From positions 3,097,404-3,161,403 of the forward strand of contig NZ_CP026949.1 in NCBI RefSeq assembly GCF_003065425.1: a stretch of DNA of 64,000 bases, given 5' to 3'. The notes beneath the pieces were generated by a model that worked only from the letters and a program-made list of their open reading frames with translations, searched no databases and was not told where the DNA came from. Positions 56,550-64,000 of this stretch are shown here, piece after piece. This stretch comes from Mycetocola zhujimingii (GTDB taxonomy: Bacteria > Actinomycetota > Actinomycetes > Actinomycetales > Microbacteriaceae). Position 1 is the stretch's first letter. Each line of letters opens with the position of its first letter. Both the position numbers and the translations under genes were made by a program.

Positions 56550-56567
56550 CCCCCGGCAGCGCAACGG

Positions 56568-57530
56568 TTACGCTCCATAGCTGGGTTCACCGATCTCGGC
56601 GAGGATGCGGTTGAGGTCGCCAATCGTTGCGAATTCGATCGTGACCTGGCCTTTTCTTGCTCCGAGGTTGACCTTGACCCTGGTGTTCAACCGGTCACCC
56701 AGTCGATCCGCGACCTCTTCGAGGTGAGCGTGGCGCGTTCCGCCGACCGGCTTCGGCTTCTTGGGAGCCTGCCCCTGAATCTGCGCTGCAGCAGCCTCCG
56801 CCGCGCGCACCGAGAGGTCCTCGTTGATGATCTTCTCCGCCAGCCGAAGCATCAGCTCTGGCTCGACCAGCGAGAGGATCGCCCGGGCGTGGCCCGCGCT
56901 CAGAACTCCTGCGGCGACGCGGGACTGAATCGATTCCGGGAGCTTGAGCAAGCGAATCGTGTTGGTGATTTGTGGCCGTGACCGGCCAATTCGCGTTGCG
57001 AGCTCGTCCTGGGTGATGCCGAAGTCAGCAAGCAACTGCTGGTAGGCGGATGCCTCTTCCAGCGGGTTCAGGTTGGAGCGGTGCAGGTTCTCGAGCAGCG
57101 CATCGCGCAGCATGTCCTCGTTCGCGGTCTCCTTGACCACGGCGGGGATAGTGGCGAGGCCTACTTCCTTTGTGGCCCTGAGGCGACGCTCGCCCATGAT
57201 GAGTTCGAACTTGCCACGCTTCGACTGGTGCGGTCGCACAACTATCGGCTGGAGGACACCAACCTCCCGGATGCTGTGCACCAGTTCCGCGAGGTCGTCT
57301 GCATCAAAATTGGTGCGGGGCTGTGCCGCGTTCGGGATAATGTCCGCTGGGTCAAGATTGGCGAGCCTGGCGCCGGGAACCGTGACCAGATCCGGGTCTT
57401 CGGTGGTGCGTGCGGGGTTGGTCTGCGGGAAGAACACGTCGACCGGGCGACCGTTTTCGGTCATTTCCTGTGTCGTCGTGGGAATGAGGGATCCGATCCC
57501 GCGGCCGAGGCCAGTTCTTTTCACGGCCAT
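56568..57530 (-). CDS. parB: Chromosome partitioning protein ParB
   Basis: A 320-residue CTP-dependent DNA clamp. The N-terminus KRTGLGRGIGSLIP is the ParA-stimulating region. The CTPase/nuclease-like domain has MGERRLRATKEVGL and ENLHRSNLNPLEEASAYQQL (GERR and ENxxR boxes). The helix-turn-helix (DELATRIGRSRPQITNTIRLLKLP) binds parS, and the C-terminal dimer domain ends at residue 320. It loads on the parS sites found next to parA. The start overlaps the parA stop by one base. Confidence 0.96.
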   Translation of the reverse strand: MAVKRTGLGRGIGSLIPTTTQEMTENGRPVDVFFPQTNPARTTEDPDLVTVPGARLANLDPADIIPNAAQPRTNFDADDLAELVHSIREVGVLQPIVVRPHQSKRGKFELIMGERRLRATKEVGLATIPAVVKETANEDMLRDALLENLHRSNLNPLEEASAYQQLLADFGITQDELATRIGRSRPQITNTIRLLKLPESIQSRVAAGVLSAGHARAILSLVEPELMLRLAEKIINEDLSVRAAEAAAAQIQGQAPKKPKPVGGTRHAHLEEVADRLGDRLNTRVKVNLGARKGQVTIEFATIGDLNRILAEIGEPSYGA

Positions 57531-58489
57531 TAGCGTGGTGCTCCTTCAGTAAGCAGTTCGTTTGTGTTCTCGTCCGCGGTCTCACGGGCCGCGCGCTCGC
57601 GCTCCGCCTCCCGCGTCGCAATTTCGGTGGCGGCCTCGAGGTACGAGATCGCACCGACGCCGCTGGGGTCGTGGCTGATCACGCTCTGGCCGAAGCTGGG
57701 AGCTTCAGAGATGCGGACCGCGCGCGGAATGATCGTCTTGAGAACCTCAGCGGGGAAGTGGGCGCGCACGTCGTCAGCGACCTGGTGTGCCAGGTTGGTT
57801 CGAGTGTCGAACATCGTCAGCAGAATTGTGCTGACCGTAAGAGGCGGGTTCAGGTGCTTCTGGATCATCCGGATGCTGTTCAGCAGCTGACTCAGGCCCT
57901 CAAGCGCGTAATACTCAGCCTGTATGGGGATGAGGACCTCTCGTGCCGCAACAAAAGCGTTGATCGTCAGCAGGCCGAGGGAGGGCGGGCAGTCGATGAA
58001 GACGTAGTGAAAAGTCTCCTCAGACTCCCGCACGAACTGCTCAAGCGCGGTGCGGAGCCTGTGCTCGCGGGCCACCTGGGATACGAGTTCGATCTCAGCG
58101 CCAGCGAGGTGGATCGTCGACGGTGCACAGAAAAGTGTGTCGAACTCGGGACTCTGCTGTACGACATCCGCCAGGGGGAAGTCGTCGATGAGCACGTCGT
58201 AGATGCTGGGGATGTCCGCGTGGTGGTCGACACCAAGGGCGGTCGACGCGTTGCCCTGTGGGTCGAGGTCGATGACAAGAACCCGTGCTCCCAGCTTGGC
58301 GAGGGATGCCGCGATGTTCACGGTCGTCGTGGTCTTACCCACGCCGCCTTTTTGGTTGGAAACCGTGAAGATCCGCGTATTTGCGGGCTTGGGGACGGTT
58401 ATTTCTGCCAGATTCCTGCGTCGGTGAGTGAGATCGAGGATCTCTCTCATGAGTGGCGATGAGTCATCTGCGGTGGGCGAGTGCGTCAC
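57530..58489 (-). CDS. parA: Chromosome partitioning ATPase ParA
   Basis: A 319-residue Walker-type ATPase with the deviant Walker A KGGVGKTT, DLDPQGNAST, and the switch region IDCPPSLGLLTINA. It moves ParB-parS complexes and helps position origins. The GTG at 58489 is taken as start because AAGGAGAGTC precedes it; the upstream reading frame runs through parS sites and would be non-coding. The first parS lies 23 bases upstream of this start. Confidence 0.95.
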   Translation of the reverse strand: MTHSPTADDSSPLMREILDLTHRRRNLAEITVPKPANTRIFTVSNQKGGVGKTTTTVNIAASLAKLGARVLVIDLDPQGNASTALGVDHHADIPSIYDVLIDDFPLADVVQQSPEFDTLFCAPSTIHLAGAEIELVSQVAREHRLRTALEQFVRESEETFHYVFIDCPPSLGLLTINAFVAAREVLIPIQAEYYALEGLSQLLNSIRMIQKHLNPPLTVSTILLTMFDTRTNLAHQVADDVRAHFPAEVLKTIIPRAVRISEAPSFGQSVISHDPSGVGAISYLEAATEIATREAERERAARETADENTNELLTEGAPR

Positions 58490-58511
58490 CGACTCTCCTT
58501 CTGTGTGGGGA

Positions 58512-58527
58512 TGTTTCACGTGAAACG
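58512..58527. promoter_or_regulatory. parS site 1
   Basis: TGTTTCACGTGAAACG matches the universal parS 16-mer with one change at the last base. It lies in the parA upstream region, so ParB binding here may also regulate parA. Confidence 0.9.
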
Positions 58528-58655
58528 TGCTCCGTCCTGTCGTGATTTCCACCGTACCTGACCATGTCGTTTCGGCACGTTTGCTCGTGCGCCTGTCGCA
58601 GTTTCGGGACTGAAATGCGCGGGTCTCCGTTCCGCAGAGAGCTCGGCCTCCGGGA

Positions 58656-58671
58656 TGTTTCACGTGAAACT
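58656..58671. promoter_or_regulatory. parS site 2
   Basis: TGTTTCACGTGAAACT; the 14-bp palindromic core GTTTCACGTGAAAC is perfect. Confidence 0.9.
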
Positions 58672-58873
58672 TCACTGGCAAGGTCAACCGGACCGCGGGT
58701 TCCGTCCGCCACGCACGCCCGTCCCGGTGGCGATACTTACTCCGTTAACCGTTGGGGGCCTTTCGTCCCGGAGCGGCGGACCGTGTGATCTGGCGCACCA
58801 GCCCATGCTGGAAGGTTGGAGCCGCGTCGAGCCGAGGCCGCGGCCGCGGCCGCGGCCGTCGACACTGGGCACA

Positions 58874-58889
58874 TGTTTCACGTGAAACA
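58874..58889. promoter_or_regulatory. parS site 3
   Basis: TGTTTCACGTGAAACA, a perfect 16-bp parS palindrome. Confidence 0.95.
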
Positions 58890-59055
58890 ATCACGAGTGG
58901 CAGTCGCCAGGGGTGCTCGAGTCACTCCACGCGAAGTGGAGTCGCTCCAGGGAACGAACGGCAGGGGAGTCCCGGGAAGGGCGCCGACCACGTCACGTGG
59001 CCTTCCGTTTCAGCGTTCTCGAGAAGCCGGCTACCGCTGACCCGATCACGTTCAC

Positions 59056-59071
59056 TGTTTCACGTGAAGCA
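59056..59071. promoter_or_regulatory. parS site 4, degenerate
   Basis: TGTTTCACGTGAAGCA has one change inside the right arm, so ParB affinity is probably reduced. Confidence 0.7.
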
Positions 59072-59560
59072 TGCCCAAGCTCACCCACGCCGTGGTCAGC
59101 CAGCCCGAGCGTGTATCTGGAGCACGCTTCCACCCATACGCTCGCCGCATTGCCACTTACCATCGCGAGCAGGTGCGCCGCCGCGCGCGACGGAAAGGCG
59201 GCGGCGCCTTAGTCGACCGACGCGAAAGGCCATCCCGGTCCGGGTTTCCCGACGAAAACCTTCAAAAAGGGCCTGGCCGCGGTCTGCGAATCGCGCTTAG
59301 GATGGCTCCCACAGCGCTGAAACACCCTCTTTCGCCACTGATTTCTTCGCAACGGCGGCGGAAGGAACTCTCGAGCACACCGTATCCCAGTGCTGATTCG
59401 CAAGGAACAGGCGAGATCGACCCTTTCGGCGCAGCCCAGGCACTCGTGGATCACTATGTGCGAGCTCTCAATACTGGTGGGACCGATGAGCCGACCGGGC
59501 GGGACGCGATATTCACCGCGACCGGAGTTTCGTGGGCCAGACCCCGCCACTGCCGCTCGA

Positions 59561-59576
59561 TGTTTCACGTGAAACT
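59561..59576. promoter_or_regulatory. parS site 5
   Basis: TGTTTCACGTGAAACT, perfect 14-bp core. Confidence 0.9.
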
Positions 59577-59861
59577 GTTGCGTCGTGTGAGCCTGCAGCA
59601 GCGTCAGCGGACACCGGGACCGACAGGAGATACGGGCGTGAATCACAGAAGCCGGCGGGCAAAAAGCGAGAGAACAGTATGTCCACCATTTCCGCGCACG
59701 CGCCACGGCGCGCACGGCGGGGAATCCGGTACGCGGAATGAACCCGGCGCGGATACGAGCAGGCAAGCGGGGGGACAAGCTGACCCGGAGAGCAGGGGAG
59801 CCATGCAGCAATGGAGTGCACGAAGCGAGTCTCAGCAGCACCGCCGGAGGAGCAATCGCCC

Positions 59862-59877
59862 GGTTTCACGTGAAACA
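59862..59877. promoter_or_regulatory. parS site 6
   Basis: GGTTTCACGTGAAACA, perfect 14-bp core. Confidence 0.9.
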
Positions 59878-60203
59878 TAACATCCCGCAGTGGAACAGTG
59901 CCGGACTGCTGCTACTTCGTGGGCCCCACGACAACCGACTCCTCTGCCAAGCCGATTCCGAGACCGGCGCTTCTCACCAGCACCGCGACAGGACAGGACC
60001 TGTTCATGCCAATTGCTGCCTGGCCTCAGCCTCACGCCTGCATCGCGCGGGAGCGGCACATAAGCCGACAACGAAACTACGACGATTCCGGATCTCGGAA
60101 CAGCTCACGTTCTGGACCCGGCGCGTGAATTGGCTGGCCCGTACCCGAACCGACGAAGGGCCTGTGTTGTCTGAGTTCGATCCCCAACGATCGACGGCGG
60201 CGG

Positions 60204-60219
60204 TGTTTCACGTGAAACA
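60204..60219. promoter_or_regulatory. parS site 7
   Basis: TGTTTCACGTGAAACA, perfect 16-bp palindrome, 162 bases before the 3' end of rsmG. Confidence 0.95.
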
Positions 60220-60381
60220 CGACCCGTTCCGGCCGGTTTCAGCCCGAAATCGGCTCAGAATACCGCGTCCGATCGCGCGGACAAGAGCTTAGGATCGCTC
60301 TGAGCGAGCTGAACAGACCTATTCGGCAACGCTCGGACTGGCCGTCAACCCAGGGATGCCGACGGATCGGCCGCGCGGGAC

Positions 60382-61017
60382 CTAACCGCGAACGGTTCCG
60401 AGGATCACACGCGTGACATCCTCGGTGAGTCCTTCACCGAGGACCTCGACCCGGGCGTCGGTCACCTTGTACTTACGCATTTCCTTCTGCGCGGCAGCGA
60501 TCTCCGCCTCAGCGTTCGCGCCCTTCATGAGCACGAGCTCACCACCGTCACGCAACAAGGGAGCGGTGAGTGGGAGCAGCTTGCGGAACGCACTGACGGC
60601 CCTGGCGGTCACCTGATCCAGTGGTGTCTCGAGGTCCACATCTTCAGCACGGGCACGCAGAACTGTCACATTGCTCAACTCAAGCTGGTCGACCTGATCA
60701 TTCAGCCAAGCAACCCGACGTTCCATCGGCTCAATGAGAACAAACTGCACGTCGGGACGCGCAATCCCGAGGACGATTCCCGGCAAACCAGCTCCGGAAC
60801 CCACGTCGCCTACCAGGCCCGGCCGCAGGAGAGGCGCCACCAGTGCACTATTGAGCACGTGGCGCGTCCACAGTCGTGGAAGCTCGAGCGGCCCGATCAG
60901 ACCAAGCTCTTCACCATGCTGCGCGAGGTTCTGGGTAAATTGCCGGGCTACGTCGAGGCGGTCTCCGAGCACATCGGCAGCGAAAGCAGGTTCCTGCTCG
61001 AGCAGCGGTTCAGTCAT
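60382..61017 (-). CDS. rsmG: 16S rRNA (guanine-527-N7)-methyltransferase RsmG
   Basis: A 211-residue SAM-dependent methyltransferase (GidB). Family segments GLIGPLELPRLWTRHVLNSA, GDVGSGAGLPGIVLGIARP (SAM-binding motif I), FVLIEPMERRVAWLN, TARAVSAFRKLLPL and LMKGANAEAEI are present. It methylates G527 of 16S rRNA; loss confers low-level streptomycin resistance in other bacteria. GAGGAT precedes the ATG. It is separated from parA by the parS region instead of being adjacent. Confidence 0.96.
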   Translation of the reverse strand: MTEPLLEQEPAFAADVLGDRLDVARQFTQNLAQHGEELGLIGPLELPRLWTRHVLNSALVAPLLRPGLVGDVGSGAGLPGIVLGIARPDVQFVLIEPMERRVAWLNDQVDQLELSNVTVLRARAEDVDLETPLDQVTARAVSAFRKLLPLTAPLLRDGGELVLMKGANAEAEIAAAQKEMRKYKVTDARVEVLGEGLTEDVTRVILGTVRG

Positions 61018-61134
61018 CGGGTAATCCTCTTCGGCTTATCGGGGCGTTTCGGCACCCCCGCGGGTCGCACTGTCTCAATCCGGCAATGCATCGACGTTTA
61101 CCGGCGGCGTCTACTGCAGCCGACAATTCGCAGC

Positions 61135-61154
61135 GCGAACCGACCTCGGTTCGC
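61135..61154 (-). terminator. Hairpin after khpB/jag
   Basis: GCGAACCGA and TCGGTTCGC form a 9-bp inverse pair three bases after the jag stop. There is no T-run, so termination is only likely. Confidence 0.45.
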
Positions 61155-61156
61155 TC

Positions 61157-61675
61157 TCAGGCGCGGGTGATCACCGTGTGTCGGTCGCGGCCTTCACCCT
61201 GCGAGTTGGACGTGAAACCCCGCTCTGACACGACGTCGTGCACGAGCTTGCGCTCATAACTCGACATGGGGGGAAGTGCAGCGGAGCTCGCACCGGCCTC
61301 GATCTGAGCAATCGCGCTGTCCACCAGGACGGTGAGTTCCGCCTGCCGCGCGTCACGCGACCCACCGATGTCGAGGATGAGGCGAGAGAACTGGCCGGTC
61401 TTGCTCTGCACGGCGAGGCGCGTCAGCTCCTGAAGGGCATTGACCACGTCGGGCTTGGACAGCGAGCGGATGTTGCTGCCTTCGCTCGCAGTCACTGCAA
61501 CGTACGCCCGACCGTTACGAACGTCGATGTCAATGTCGCCGTCGAGGTCGGCGATGTCGAGGAACTCCTCGATGTAGTCGGCCGCAACGTCGCCCTCTTC
61601 CTCGAGCTGCGATGCTGTGGGGGAGTCGTTCCGAATAACCTCGACATCTGCGGGGTCGTGAATTACGTCGCTCAT
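61157..61675 (-). CDS. khpB: RNA-binding protein KhpB (Jag), KH and R3H domains
   Basis: A protein of about 172 residues. An acidic N-terminus is followed by a KH-like region (EEFLDIADLDGDIDIDVRNG, then SLSKPDVVNALQELTRLAVQ). The R3H domain has MSSYERKLVHDVVSERGF and ends GEGRDRHTVITRA. KhpB proteins bind many small and messenger RNAs and affect cell division. The Jag-N domain of firmicutes is absent, as usual in actinobacteria. The start at 61675 lies four bases after the yidC stop; an ATG five codons earlier overlaps yidC. Confidence 0.93.
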   Translation of the reverse strand: MSDVIHDPADVEVIRNDSPTASQLEEEGDVAADYIEEFLDIADLDGDIDIDVRNGRAYVAVTASEGSNIRSLSKPDVVNALQELTRLAVQSKTGQFSRLILDIGGSRDARQAELTVLVDSAIAQIEAGASSAALPPMSSYERKLVHDVVSERGFTSNSQGEGRDRHTVITRA

Positions 61676-61679
61676 CGAA

Positions 61680-62819
61680 CTACTTTCCATTGTTCTTGGG
61701 GGACTGGCTTCCGGACGCCGGATCAGTGCTGCCGGCGGGTTTGGACGGTGAGGTTTGTGCCTTCGGCGGCATCTGACCCGTCGCGTTCGCCCCCGCTGCC
61801 TTGGCTGGGTTACCGGATTTGGCCGGATTCACCGGCTTGGCTCCGCCGGCATTCGGCTTCGCCGCGACCTTCTTCGCGCGGTTCTTGCCCATGGGTTGCT
61901 GGCGCTGCGCCGGACGCTTCTCTTCGATGACCAGGGTGTCGCCCTCACCGGACTCGGCGGGCTTCAGCTTTCCCTTGCGTGCAAGGCGCTCCTCGCGCTC
62001 CTTCGCTGCTTCGGTACCTGGCATCGGCATCTGCCTGATGATGATGAACTGCTGCACCATGGTCCAGATGTTCGAGACGAGCCAGTAGAACATGACACCG
62101 AGCGGGAACGCGAAGCCGGAGAACAGGAAGACGAAGGGCAGGATGTAGAGCAGAATGCGCTGCTGCTTGAACATCGGGCTCGCCTTGGTCTCTTCCGAGA
62201 TGTTCTTCGAGACGATCTGCAGCTGAGTGATGAACTGGGATGCCGTCATCAGCACGACCATGATCGCGGCGACAATCATCACGCCGGTTTCTGGACCGCC
62301 CGGAGCGCTCATCGCCGAAGAGAAGCTCATGTGCAGGGGCGCGAAGTCGAACAGCGATGAGGAACCGAACTCCTCAGACAGGGCCTCGTTCAGGGGTCCG
62401 ACTCCGGATTTACCGGTCTGCGAGTCGTTCAGCACCGAGAACAGTGCAAAGAAGATGGGCATCTGAACGAGCAGGGGGAGGCACGACCCGAGCGGGTTTG
62501 TGCCTGTCTTCTTGTACAGCTCCATCGTCTCGCGGCTCATGGCCTCGCGACTGAACTGGTCTTTCTTTCCCTTGTACTTGTCCTGGATCTTCTTCAGCTG
62601 GGGGGCGACTTCCATCATCCGTCGCTGGTTCTTGATCTGTTTCACGAACAGCGGGATCAACGCCGCGCGCACGACAACCGTCAGACCGACAATCGAAAGG
62701 ACCCAGGTGAGGCCGTCTTCCGGCGCCATCCCCAGGAAGGCGAACAGCGAGTGCCAGCCCACGAGGATGAGTTCCACTACCCACTTCAGCGGCCAGAGGA
62801 TGATCGACAGGAGATCCAT
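61680..62819 (-). CDS. yidC: Membrane protein insertase YidC
   Basis: A 379-residue YidC/Oxa1 insertase with five core helices. Helix 1 starts at LSIILWPLKWVVELILVGWHSL and LTWVLSIVGLTVVVRAALIP carries the conserved Arg of the hydrophilic groove. A cytoplasmic coiled loop (KKIQDKYKGKKDQFSREAMS) and helix LGSCLPLLVQMPIFFALFSV follow. The large periplasmic domain of proteobacterial YidC is absent. The tail (about residues 290-379) is Lys/Pro/Ala-rich and probably binds ribosomes. It lies six bases after yidD and just before khpB in one operon. Confidence 0.96.
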   Translation of the reverse strand: MDLLSIILWPLKWVVELILVGWHSLFAFLGMAPEDGLTWVLSIVGLTVVVRAALIPLFVKQIKNQRRMMEVAPQLKKIQDKYKGKKDQFSREAMSRETMELYKKTGTNPLGSCLPLLVQMPIFFALFSVLNDSQTGKSGVGPLNEALSEEFGSSSLFDFAPLHMSFSSAMSAPGGPETGVMIVAAIMVVLMTASQFITQLQIVSKNISEETKASPMFKQQRILLYILPFVFLFSGFAFPLGVMFYWLVSNIWTMVQQFIIIRQMPMPGTEAAKEREERLARKGKLKPAESGEGDTLVIEEKRPAQRQQPMGKNRAKKVAAKPNAGGAKPVNPAKSGNPAKAAGANATGQMPPKAQTSPSKPAGSTDPASGSQSPKNNGK

Positions 62820-62825
62820 GCGGGG

Positions 62826-63167
62826 TTAGCCCTTTCGGTGGCCGGCTGTTACAACGAAACCACGCGGGGTAACGGAGTATCGGAAGTTCTTTTTCAGTGG
62901 TGCATCATCGACGCCACCTGCGGCCCACGGATGGCACCGGGCGATCCGCAGAGCGGCAAGCCCCGAACCGACCGTCACACCGTGCTGCTGTATGGCGTGC
63001 ATCGCGTAGGCCGAACAAGAGGGATAGTACCTGCAGACTTCCCCATAAAGCGGTGAAATGACTGTGCGATAAGCAATCAATGCAGCGACGGCGGCGTTAC
63101 GCGGCATCAACAGGATGCCGTGGGCCAGGCCCGAAACGCCGGACTCGTTAACAGCGACGCCGGTCAT
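62826..63167 (-). CDS. yidD: Membrane protein insertion efficiency factor YidD
   Basis: A 113-residue member of the YidD family with the signature AAVAALIAYRTVISPLYGEV, CRYYPSCSAYAMHAI and RIARCHPWAAGG. It is a small amphipathic membrane-associated protein that supports YidC-dependent insertion. Its ATG overlaps the rnpA stop by four bases. The N-terminus before residue 20 is longer than in most homologues, so translation might begin at an internal Met such as MPRNAAVAAL. Confidence 0.93.
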   Translation of the reverse strand: MTGVAVNESGVSGLAHGILLMPRNAAVAALIAYRTVISPLYGEVCRYYPSCSAYAMHAIQQHGVTVGSGLAALRIARCHPWAAGGVDDAPLKKNFRYSVTPRGFVVTAGHRKG

Positions 63168-63505
63168 GATCGCGCCACCAGCTTCGCCGTGCTGTGCTGG
63201 AGCTCCGCTTTCAAAGCGGAAAAGTCACTGACCGCGGCCGGCGGGAGCGCCCGAAAGACAAATTCCGCGCCCTCAGGAAGCTCAGGAGCAAGGTCGTGCG
63301 CGATCGCCTTCAACCTGCGACGAGTCCGATTGCGAACCACGGCATTTCCTACGGTTTTTGCAACAATGAACCCGAACCGCGGAGTGCCGCCGTTCGGGTT
63401 CATCAATTGGTACGTGACACAGCTCGTGCCCGCAGCCCGTCGACCCCTGCGTACTACCCGTTTGTAGTCATCCGCGCTCGTTATGCGTTGCGCTTGAGCG
63501 AGCAC
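63164..63505 (-). CDS. rnpA: Ribonuclease P protein component
   Basis: A 113-residue basic protein with the RNR motif NAVVRNRTRRRLKAIAHDL (about residues 55-73) that contacts RNase P RNA, and FGFIVAKTVGNAVVRN before it. It helps the RNA subunit bind pre-tRNA leaders. GTG start at 63505, 28 bases after the rpmH stop, so the two are co-transcribed in the usual order. Confidence 0.95.
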   Translation of the reverse strand: MLAQAQRITSADDYKRVVRRGRRAAGTSCVTYQLMNPNGGTPRFGFIVAKTVGNAVVRNRTRRRLKAIAHDLAPELPEGAEFVFRALPPAAVSDFSALKAELQHSTAKLVARS

Positions 63506-63533
63506 GATGACGACAGGGGAGAAGCGATTGGGA

Positions 63534-63671
63534 CTAGGCGGAGAGTTCGGTACGGCCCTTGCGGCGACGAGCGCCGAGAATGGCGCGGCCGGCGCGGGTA
63601 CGCATGCGCAGACGGAAACCGTGCACCTTGGCGCGACGACGGTTGTTCGGCTGGAAAGTTCTCTTGCTCAT
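63534..63671 (-). CDS. rpmH: 50S ribosomal protein L34
   Basis: A 45-residue basic protein reading [19 protein letters not shown], then [20 protein letters not shown] and RTELSA, the complete L34 sequence. GGAGTGAG precedes the ATG. As in most bacteria it is the first gene of the rpmH-rnpA operon and faces away from the origin. Confidence 0.98.
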   Translation of the reverse strand: MSKRTFQPNNRRRAKVHGFRLRMRTRAGRAILGARRRKGRTELSA

Positions 63672-63758
63672 AATTTCTCACTCCACGTTTGGAATTTCCA
63701 CTGCAGCTGATCGCACGCAGGGAGAATTGGGTGCCCGAGGGCAGAAGTCAACTGATTA

Positions 63759-63787
63759 AACCTACGTCCTGCGACTCCTGTGGTCAA
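63759..63787 (-). promoter_or_regulatory. Promoter of rpmH
   Basis: On the minus strand TTGACC (63782-63787) and TAGGTT (63759-63764) are separated by exactly 17 bases, a near-consensus housekeeping promoter, about 85 bases before the rpmH start. Confidence 0.65.
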
Positions 63788-63810
63788 ACCGGCGAAGCGC
63801 AAAAGAACAA

Positions 63811-63819
63811 TTATCCACA
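63811..63819 (+). promoter_or_regulatory. DnaA box, perfect
   Basis: TTATCCACA, the consensus DnaA box. The imperfect TTTCCACAG follows at 63821-63829. Confidence 0.85.
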
Positions 63820-63908
63820 GTTTCCACAGGCAGGACTCTCTGACACGCGGGCCGTTTTCTGCGGTAAATTTGGGCCTTTCACGGTGATTGGTTACCGTGA
63901 GGGAATAG

Positions 63909-63917
63909 TTATCCCCA
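63909..63917 (+). promoter_or_regulatory. DnaA box, one mismatch
   Basis: TTATCCCCA differs from the consensus at one position. TTCCCCACA at 63933-63941 is a weaker copy. Confidence 0.65.
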
Positions 63918-63964
63918 GCCCAACCGGTGCGGTTCCCCACAGATCCGCGCGTTTTGGCACGTCC

Positions 63965-63985
63965 GGTGGATAACTCTGTGAATAA
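63965..63985 (-). promoter_or_regulatory. Two inverted DnaA boxes
   Basis: GGTGGATAA (63965-63973) and TGTGAATAA (63977-63985) each differ from the inverse consensus TGTGGATAA at one position and lie 3 bases apart. Confidence 0.65.
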
Positions 63986-64000
63986 CTTCGTAAGGGAATC

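Larger units (their letters stand above)
58490..60381. other. Gene-free parS region between parA and rsmG
   Basis: No gene is supported in 1.9 kb. Open frames on both strands run through the parS palindromes and have low-quality protein composition. The stretch contains seven parS sites, a (GGCCGC)n tract near 58,837, a CTCCAC/GTGGAG hairpin near 58,930, and two copies of GCTTAGGAT with similar flanks at 59295 and 60287. In most actinobacteria the parA-rsmG gap is far shorter. Confidence 0.65.
63672..64000. other. Part of the replication origin (rpmH-dnaA spacer)
   Basis: The spacer is relatively A/T-rich compared with the rest and contains several DnaA-box-like 9-mers. No gene is present. 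The window ends inside it, so only part of oriC is seen. Confidence 0.8.

Noticed and set aside
59071..59880. Open frame of 269 codons in the parS region
   Set aside because: It starts inside a parS palindrome, runs through another two, is extremely Arg/Ser-rich with no fold-like pattern, and has no ribosome site.

Overview
The window comes from a high-GC actinobacterium, most likely a member of the Microbacteriaceae. The evidence is the GC-rich codon use, frequent GTG starts, many genes with no Shine-Dalgarno site and a TANNNT box six bases before the start codon, an F420-type PPOX oxidoreductase, a thioester-domain/LPXTG surface protein pair, a CRISPR-free accessory region, and the octamer CGGATGCC and its complement scattered throughout. 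The family assignment is inference; the phylum is clear from the gene content and order at the right end.

The right end (about 48.8-64.0 kb) is the left flank of the chromosomal origin. Reading towards the origin there are a DUF6049 protein, murJ, trxB, trxA, an aminotransferase and a ddl-type ligase on the plus strand. On the minus strand follow parB, parA, rsmG, khpB/jag, yidC, yidD, rnpA and rpmH. The window ends in a DnaA-box-rich spacer, and dnaA is expected just beyond the edge. Between parA and rsmG lies a 1.9 kb gene-free stretch with seven parS sites. Compared with the mycobacterial version of this locus, sigM, its anti-sigma gene and cwlM are missing.

The left part (0-31 kb) is a mosaic of single genes. 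It holds a YhgE/Pip membrane protein (cut by the left edge), a glyoxalase-fold protein, an MFS exporter, a quinone oxidoreductase, L-lactate dehydrogenase, flotillin, a J-domain/NERD-like fusion followed by a probable 6C-type small RNA, and two tandem paralogous surface adhesins of 708 and 1416 residues with 3 and 10 DUF5979-like repeats. After these come an HNH nuclease of the 13E12/DUF222 family behind a probable SOS box, a CYTH-CHAD polyphosphate-binding protein, an HhH protein, a lipase maturation factor homologue, two PPOX-type flavin proteins, a PfpI-type protein, an AlkD-like repair protein, a MarR regulator and a Stealth-family capsule phosphotransferase.

The middle (31-48.7 kb) has a cyclic-nucleotide-phosphodiesterase-like enzyme, a CrtI-like flavoprotein coupled to a SRPBCC protein, and a sugar ABC importer whose binding-protein gene faces its permease genes and which has no ATPase. 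It continues with an Asp/Glu-racemase-like protein, a large LuxR-type (LAL) regulator in an operon with a small protein, a DUF7059-type methyltransferase, YccF, a RecQ helicase carrying a phosphoribosyltransferase-like tail, a Nudix hydrolase, a DksA/TraR zinc-finger protein and a GIY-YIG protein.

The most unusual material is between the genes. At least four sequence families of compact palindromic elements occupy the spacers: a 75-nt family in three copies, all between convergent genes; a 65-nt family in two copies plus a remnant; a family of about 75 nt in four copies; and one of about 70 nt in two copies. All have arms built from a repeated short word. A GACATTCGCCTYT-like motif is shared by the upstream regions of both adhesins and the phosphodiesterase gene.
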